Part shown: piece after piece, positions 58,509 to 64,000 of the stretch
Layout of the letters: each line of letters starts with the position of its first letter
How positions within the stretch are numbered: position 1 is the first letter of the stretch
DNA from: Anthonomus grandis grandis
Lineage: Eukaryota > Arthropoda > Insecta > Coleoptera > Curculionidae
Length of the DNA stretch: 64,000 nucleotides
NCBI RefSeq assembly: GCF_022605725.1
Contig: NC_065549.1
Location: forward strand, 17,637,614 to 17,701,613
Direction of reading: 5' to 3'
Notes under the pieces: generated by a model
What the model saw: only the letters and a program-made list of their open reading frames with translations
The model's database searches: none
What the model was told of the DNA's origin: nothing
Made by a program: the position numbers and the translations under genes

Positions 58509-58587
58509 CACGTCACCTAGCCTGTCATTTGCCCTGACAAATAAAAACTGGGAAATGTCATATATGACGTTAATGTGCGTATGACGT
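58509..58587. promoter_or_regulatory. TGACGT-type sites in the bidirectional TMED10 promoter
   Basis: CACGTCA at 58509-58515 (complement TGACGTG) and TGACGT at 58565-58570 and 58582-58587, all within 165 bp of the TMED10 ATG. TGACGTG is the core of ATF6/XBP1 unfolded-protein-response elements; TGACGT alone also fits CREB/ATF. Confidence 0.4.
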
Positions 58588-58672
58588 ATTGTTTCACGTA
58601 TCTTGTTTTCGTTTTGTAGATGTAACTTTTTTCCGGTTTCGTGGCTATTTGGCAAAATTTGAAAGTCCAAGC

Positions 58673-61600
58673 ATGAAAGAAATATTCTTCTGGACACCCT
58701 GCTTAGTGCTCCTTTCCCTTGTTCTATCCATCAACTGTATATCTTTTAATTTAGAACCGAACACAAGAAAATGCTTAAAAGAGGAGCTGCAGGGCAATGT
58801 GCCAGTTATTGGGGAGTTTGAAGTCTCAGAACAGCCCGGCCAGAAAATAGACTACATTGTAAAAACCCGTTGAGGTCGTTTAAGAAAAAAGCATTACAAT
58901 TTTTAATTTCTAGGTGACTGATTCAAAAGGCCATATTTTATCTCAGCGCCCCGATATCTCCAAGGGAAAATTCTCTTTTAACACTGAAACTTATGATATG
59001 TTTGAGATATGCTTTATTTCACATGTTCCTCAAAGTGAGTCAAACCATCTTAATAGTTAATTTTAAAAAGGATAACTTTTCCTTCCATTTCAGCACAAAA
59101 AGGCATTACCCAACTAGTAACTGTAAATATGAAGCATGGAGTTGAGACAAAAAATTATGAAACTGTAAGTATTTAAGGTCCTTTGTATTAACTATGTTTA
59201 TGTGAAAAGTCATGAATTATGCTGGAAACTTCTGTCTGATGTTATATGTGTGATTGCTTTAAGTATTGCAATATAGCAGATTTAATATACTTCCTCATAG
59301 ATATTTCTTTGAATTCTGGCATTATTTGTTTTTACGAAAAGTAGAAAAATGATATGAACTTTTCAAATAATAAACCAAAAGTAACAATTACAATAGAAGG
59401 GTAAAGTAGTGTCAAACTTTGATTCTAAGATTGGCATTGTAAAAGTTATACATATTATAAAACTTATGAACAGAAAATGAAATTTAAAAAAGAAAACATG
59501 AATTATCATTGTTTTTTTATATTTTTCCTGCACCTTATTCCTTTAAAAAAATCTATAGAGGTAAACTTAAAAAACCAAGTTAAGTACTGCTTATTGAATC
59601 TATTTTTGAAGTTCTACATTTTAACATTTAATTTTTGAGCTTATTATCACTTTGATTCTGATAACGACTTACATGAATATATAAAATGGAACTATTTACT
59701 CTAGTCTTAAACAAAACATTCTTAATACCCCATTATCTCAAACTCTTTATTCTATTTATAATATGTGCATGACAGTTTTGCCATATTGTAATCTATTAAG
59801 ATTTACTGTTTACTCTATTGTTTATTTAGTTAATTGCCATTTAGATTATGAATGGTAAAGTAGTTCCCCTTTTAGTGTGGAGTGGATCATGGTGATTTGA
59901 TCACCATTAATAATTTTTTTCTTAAAAGGGGTGAAAATTTTGTTTAAAATCTTGAAAGATAATTTTTGCATTGTTGTACTTTACATCACTTGTATAAAAG
60001 AAACATGCAATCTGGAGGCCTCACCTCAGATAGATGTAGACATGACAAATTTCCAAAAAATTTTCAAAAGTAGAACCACATTTAATACCTGAATGATTTG
60101 GCCCAATTTTTAATGTACTAATTTTTAATATTTTATAATGAGGAGTGTTATGTTACTCCATGAAAGCCAAGCTGATCTATTCTCAATACACTATATTTTA
60201 ATGTAATTTCCTCAACTTAAATAATACTGTGTCTAACATTAATCCATTTTGCTGAATTATGTTCAAAATTTAGAAATTTTTTGGAAATACTAAACTAAAA
60301 AATTAAAGGGTTCAGAAACTATTTTTGGATTTCTCTATAATAATTGTGTGAACAAACCATAAAAAAATTTGGACATTTTAAGTCCAAGTGGTATCAAATA
60401 AATGTGTATATTATGTTCCTGTATTATATTTTGTTGTTCTTATATTAAGTCCTCTTTGACTGATGAAGATTGCTTATAGCATAAATTTAAAATGTCCTTA
60501 TTAGTTTATTAGGTATTAGTTATCATGTCCCTTAAAAAAATATATTGGAATTAAGTTCACATCAGTTTACTCATATTAGATATACAGTATTGGCCAAATG
60601 TAGATACATAATAAAAGCTACATACACATAATAAAAAATAGTTCTTTAGCATTATTTTGCTATTGCAATTTTTTTTTAAATATCTACTATGATATTTGTA
60701 CACAATTGACTGAATAAAACAAGCATTATTTTCTTCTTTTGTTGATTACATTTATTAGAAAATTATTGCTTGGACAAAAATAGATGAACAAAACTAAATG
60801 AAATTCTACTAAGTTCCAAATTAAAAAAAAGATTCTTAAAAATATCTTTAAAAAAAACCTAAAGTAACACTTTGTGTAATAACCCTTGTCGCAAATCACT
60901 TCCTGGCATAGACTCAAGAAGTCTTTTGATTATTGCAGGATTTATGTTTTCCCAGACATCATTCAAAGCACCAAACAAATCATCTTTAATTTTTTTTGAC
61001 CTAATTTGTTGATTTAGTATTTCTCATAGGTTTTCAATTGGGTTTAGGTCCGGCGATTGAGGTGGCCACTCTAAAACATGGATCATTTCATCTTCTATAA
61101 ACCTTTTTACCAATTATAATCCATGTCATGATGAAAATGATGTAATAATGGCATCTTATACCAAGAAACATCACCAGACCATATCTGACCTCCCACTGTG
61201 CTTTACTATTGGCCGGTATAGTAAAGCAAGTATTGTCGTACATCCGTTGTATTTCGGTAACAAACGGGTATATGGGGACGCCTTACATGACGAATCCTAT
61301 CGGAAGAAATCAAATTGTATTAATATTTGTCACTAAAACACACTAGTTTCCATTGATTCAAATTGCAGTCCTTACATTTCTTGGCAGACGATAATCTGGC
61401 CATTTTTTTTTAAACCTTTACAGTTTTTTTGCTGGTCTTCTTGAAAACTGCTGCATTTCCACTAGTTTTCCACACTTCCTCTGTCATGAAATGTTTTTAA
61501 AATGTAATAGACGGCTGATCTTCCCATTTGAAATTTTCTTGAAATCTCAGATTGCAGGACTCCTTTGGTAAGCTCAATTAGATGCTGTTGCAGGTCCTCA

Positions 61601-63323
61601 GAAAACTTAATAGCGCATGGCATAATGTCAGAAAAGCTAAGCAACTATTTAGTGGCTAAACAGATACTGAAAGCCACACACAAATGAAAATGTCTCAGTA
61701 TATGTGTTTTGTTCATCTACTTCTGGCCAGTCAAAAGAGGCTAAAAAATTGTGATCTTACCTTATTGTCCGTTGCAAAAACCAAATATTTGCTTTATGTT
61801 TATTTTTCAACAATTTTTCGAATATTTAGTTACACTGAGAGAAATTTGTTATGCCAAACAAAAAATATTAAAATTCCAGTTTTGTTTTAATTTTTTGTTT
61901 GTTCATCTACTTTTGGCCAATACTGTAGATAGTAAAATATAGTCTCCTAAATCCTCTATCATAATTATAATACAGAGGTCGGCATAAGTCAGTTAACCAA
62001 TTTGCATACCAAACAAAAAGAAAAAAAAATGATACAGAAAAATAGTTTATTGCTTTGATTATTTCTATACAAAAGTAATTATGATTTAAAAATTACATTT
62101 TGTATTCAAATTGCAGACCGCCTTCCTCAATGCAGATATGACACCGCTTATTTACGCTTTTGCAGGTTTTATCAAAGAATTCTGGGTTGTTGCGAAGTGC
62201 ATCAAATTCCTCTTGAATTGTCATTTTCAAGTGTTCAATGTCACGTAATGGGGTGGCGAACACTTTGTTTTTGAGTACTCCCCACAGAGAAAAATCACAT
62301 GGCGTTAGGTCGGGTGACCGTGCTGGCCACTCAATTCTTCCTCTTCTTCCTATCCACATACCAATCTCGGCATTCAGGTATTCGCGAACTTCAAGTCCGA
62401 AGTGCGGCGGAGCGCCGTCTTGTTGAAAATGGCGAAATACGGTGACCCACAATCGTAAACTAAAAACAAGTAGTGACAAGTACCATACTCCCCACCTGTA
62501 ATCGCACAAATTCGGTAAGGCAAGCACCGTTGCCGCGTTCGCACTATTTTTGAATAGCGCAGGACAGCGTTAACTGACTTATGCCGACCCCCGTAGTATA
62601 AATATAGAAATATATAATGGATATGACAAAATAAGGCTATATTAAGATTTGAAACAAAAATAATAAAAAACCAAAACACTCAAAACTTAAATAATAGAAA
62701 CCTAGGAAAACAATTAACAACTTTAAAAGCAAAATGTTTTATCTGCTCTCTAAATAATTCATAATTTTGGAATATCACTTTTTATGCCTGTATCAACCAG
62801 TCTGTACGACTGATATTAATGGGCAAATCAAGTTGTTTGCATTACTAAAATATTTAAGGCCATGTCAGGCCATGAGAAAAAAAAATAATCAAAAGAAACT
62901 AAATACAAATAAGGACAAATGTACTGAAGAAATATATAATTGTAGAAAAAAAAAGAATGCGACAATATTTATCAGTATTTTATGTTAATTGCTTCAACCC
63001 TAATTAACTTCTAGTTGGGCGATGCAGCCAATTTAAAACCAGTGGAAGTCGAACTTAAACGGTTGGAAGATCTTTCCAATGCCATTGTTCAAGATTTTGC
63101 CTTCATGAGGAAAAGAGAAGAAGAAATGAGGGATACCAATGGTGAGTTACATCTATAATCTAATATGGCATCATTTTAATGTTATTTTTATGATGTTTTA
63201 GAATCAACAAACAACCGAGTGTTGTATTTTTCAATATTTTCGATCTGTATATTGCTAGGATTAGCAGTTTGGCAGGTACTATATCTCCGACGATACTTCA
63301 AAGCCAAGAAGCTAATTGAATAA
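58673..63323 (+). CDS. bai: TMED10 / baiser, p24-delta-type cargo receptor (208 aa)
   Basis: Type I membrane protein cycling between ER and Golgi in COPI/COPII vesicles, binding cargo such as GPI-anchored proteins. Exons: 58673-58858, 58914-59034, 59094-59164, 63015-63141, 63202-63323; GT-AG sites and phases agree, 627 nt in all. Signal peptide about 1-22 (FFWTPCLVLLSLVLS). GOLD domain with the two conserved Cys (RKCLKEEL and EICFIS) and GHILSQR...GKFSFNTETYDMFE. Coiled-coil in exon 4 (VEVELKRLEDLSNAIVQDF). One transmembrane helix (VLYFSIFSICILLGLAVW). Cytosolic tail LRRYFKAKKLIE carries the FF/YF and dilysine signals characteristic of TMED10. Intron 3 (3.85 kb) holds two DNA transposons. Confidence 0.96.
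59165..60584. other. TMED10 intron 3, left part
   Basis: AT-rich intronic DNA; a GGTGATTTGATCACC hairpin at about 59892. No gene seen. Confidence 0.4.
60585..61925 (-). mobile_element. Tc1-type transposon with IR/DR ends, in TMED10 intron 3
   Basis: CAGTATTGGCCAAATGTAGA at 60585 and the complement of CAGTATTGGCCAAAAGTAGA ending at 61925, each next to TA (60583-60584, 61926-61927). Inner copies of the terminal motif occur on both sides: TTGGACAAAAATAGATGAAC at about 60770 and GTTCATCTACTTCTGGCC at about 61708. Size 1341 bp. Confidence 0.9.
60870..61626 (-). pseudogene. Tc1 transposase, internally deleted and broken
   Basis: Minus strand from ATG 61626: MPCAIKFSEDLQQHLIELTK and VLQSEISRKFQMGRSAVYYI, the paired-like HTH. 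The middle is lost or garbled: the first two catalytic blocks are not readable. The C-terminal part reads SPDLNPIEN-like text near 61050, then NPAIIKRLLESMP and RQGLLHKV near 60870-60940. Many stops. Confidence 0.75.
61971..62598 (-). mobile_element. Internally deleted mariner-like element in TMED10 intron 3
   Basis: GGTCGGCATAAGTCAGTTAA(C) at 61977-61997 has its exact complement at 62569-62589; TA-rich flanks. It contains only the 3' half of a transposase. Confidence 0.88.
62093..62460 (-). pseudogene. Mariner-like transposase C-terminal half
   Basis: Minus strand: LWVTVFRHFQQDGAPPHFGL (second Asp), VREYLNAEIGMWIGRRG, IEWPARSPDLTPCDFSLWG (third acidic block) and LKNKVFATP, ending LQFEYKM-stop at 62093. 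The frame is open through this part (open to 62527), but the N-terminal DNA-binding domain and first catalytic Asp are deleted. Confidence 0.88.
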
Positions 63324-63496
63324 TCTTAGTGAATTAAATATCAATGTTCACCGTTTGGTTTTCCTTTATAACTTAATTTTGCCTTTTAATTTATCATACC
63401 GACTATCATTTGTTTGTTTTTGTTTTGGTCACACTTAGTTTTGTTTCTATGTATCAAGTAATTGGTTAAAAGCTATTTTATGTTTCTTTTTTTTAT

Positions 63497-63502
63497 AATA
63501 AA
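63497..63502 (+). terminator. Candidate poly(A) signal of TMED10 (AATAAA)
   Basis: AATAAA about 175 bp after the stop codon. Confidence 0.6.
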
Positions 63503-63711
63503 AGTAAATATTTTGTTATAAATGTGTTTTTTGTATTATTTGGGGTAATTGATTTGCATAACAGTAAGCATGGAACACAATTATCTAGAGATTTGTGGTC
63601 AACAGAATCTATATTGTGGCAAATTTAAAATAAATTCGTCATTTTCGAATTATTCCGTAGCACAGTTTATGTGTGACGCTGACACTCCGAACAGACATTC
63701 ACATTTATATA

Positions 63712-64000
63712 CGGGGTGTTATTTAATAAGTGTCCGATATTTTACATGGTGATTTTTTAAGGTAAAAAGTTCCTATGCATGTGTGGTCTAAAATGCTTAG
63801 TTTTTCAAGATGCAGGGAGTCAAAGATTTATTTTTATTTTTTCTGCATAACTTCCTACATAATGCCGATCTTTGAATGAAAACTAGTTCCTGGTAGGTTT
63901 TCGACCTGAGAAATCTGGATTTGTCCTTAATTTAGCTCTTATTTGTAGAGTCTGTGTGTAATTTGCAAATCTGTATGGTGAATGCAATTGCATACTTAAA
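63712..64000. mobile_element. Left end of a CRGGGTGTT-type element, cut by the window edge
   Basis: TA followed by CGGGGTGTTATTTAATAAGT resembles the CAGGGTGTT termini of elements at 56376 and 41807. Its other end would lie beyond 64000. Confidence 0.45.

Noticed and set aside
1..64000. tRNA or rRNA genes
   Set aside because: No cloverleaf with A and B boxes and no rRNA-like conserved blocks were noticed while reading; a tRNAscan-SE or Infernal run would settle this.

Overview
This is an AT-rich, intron-containing invertebrate genomic window, most likely from an insect and perhaps a beetle. Codon use, short GT-AG introns and the insect-type transposon load point that way, but I cannot name the species from sequence alone. 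No bacterial operons, CRISPR arrays, rRNA or tRNA genes are apparent. The window is a chain of a few host genes separated, and in places invaded, by a dense and often nested population of transposable elements (TEs).

Host genes. (1) A minus-strand first coding exon (4265-4321) sits beside a palindromic E-box; the rest of that gene lies leftward and is not recognisable. (2) A complete 10-exon lipase maturation factor gene of the LMF2 type (22110-32510, +, 638 codons) can be spliced by eye with every phase matching. (3) A complete 5-coding-exon CRAL-TRIO lipid-transfer protein gene (40800-47442, -, 294 codons). (4) A complete 5-exon TMED10/baiser p24 cargo receptor gene (58673-63323, +, 208 codons), ending in a KKLIE-type retrieval tail. 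(5) Divergent from TMED10, a 78-codon first exon of an unidentified gene (58252-58488, -). LMF and TMED10 both act in the early secretory pathway, and both have TGACGT-type sites upstream.

Mobile elements, left to right. Non-LTR reverse transcriptase (RT) tail with an AAAT-repeat 3' end (1-906). Small TIR element (2842-3290). A 23-bp-TIR element (4790-8757) that hosts a nearly intact piggyBac (5401-8349) with an open 587-codon transposase. Decayed mariner-like gene (about 9144-9830). Jockey/I-type linker fragment (12332-12900, -). R4/Dong-like RT inserted inside a TAA microsatellite (13088-14911). Jockey-type gag and endonuclease pieces split by a mariner remnant (15290-17080). Complete PIF/Harbinger with 16-bp TIRs (17333-21515), carrying a transposase, an antisense MADF-BESS exon and an antisense THAP exon. 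Tc1, RT and foldback elements in the LMF introns. hAT element with a perfect 8-bp target duplication (33910-36705). MADF exon next to a pogo transposase with a PHD-like tail (37117-39235). A nest of several layers in a CRAL-TRIO intron (about 41740-45480). Nearly full-length endonuclease-RT element with a poly(A) tail (49890-53010, -). Decayed RT (53811-55450), hAT hosting a 728-bp foldback element (56344-57690), Harbinger C-terminus (57720-58105), and Tc1 and mariner elements in the last TMED10 intron.

How it fits together. The host genes keep intact splice sites and frames, so insertions are tolerated only in introns and intergenic DNA. The large introns (LMF introns 6 and 8, CRAL-TRIO intron 3, TMED10 intron 3) are TE-inflated. 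The most notable structures are the piggyBac subterminal 17-bp palindromes, the nested elements, the TAA-targeted R4/Dong-like copy, the Harbinger element with THAP and MADF antisense exons, and IR/DR-type Tc1 ends.
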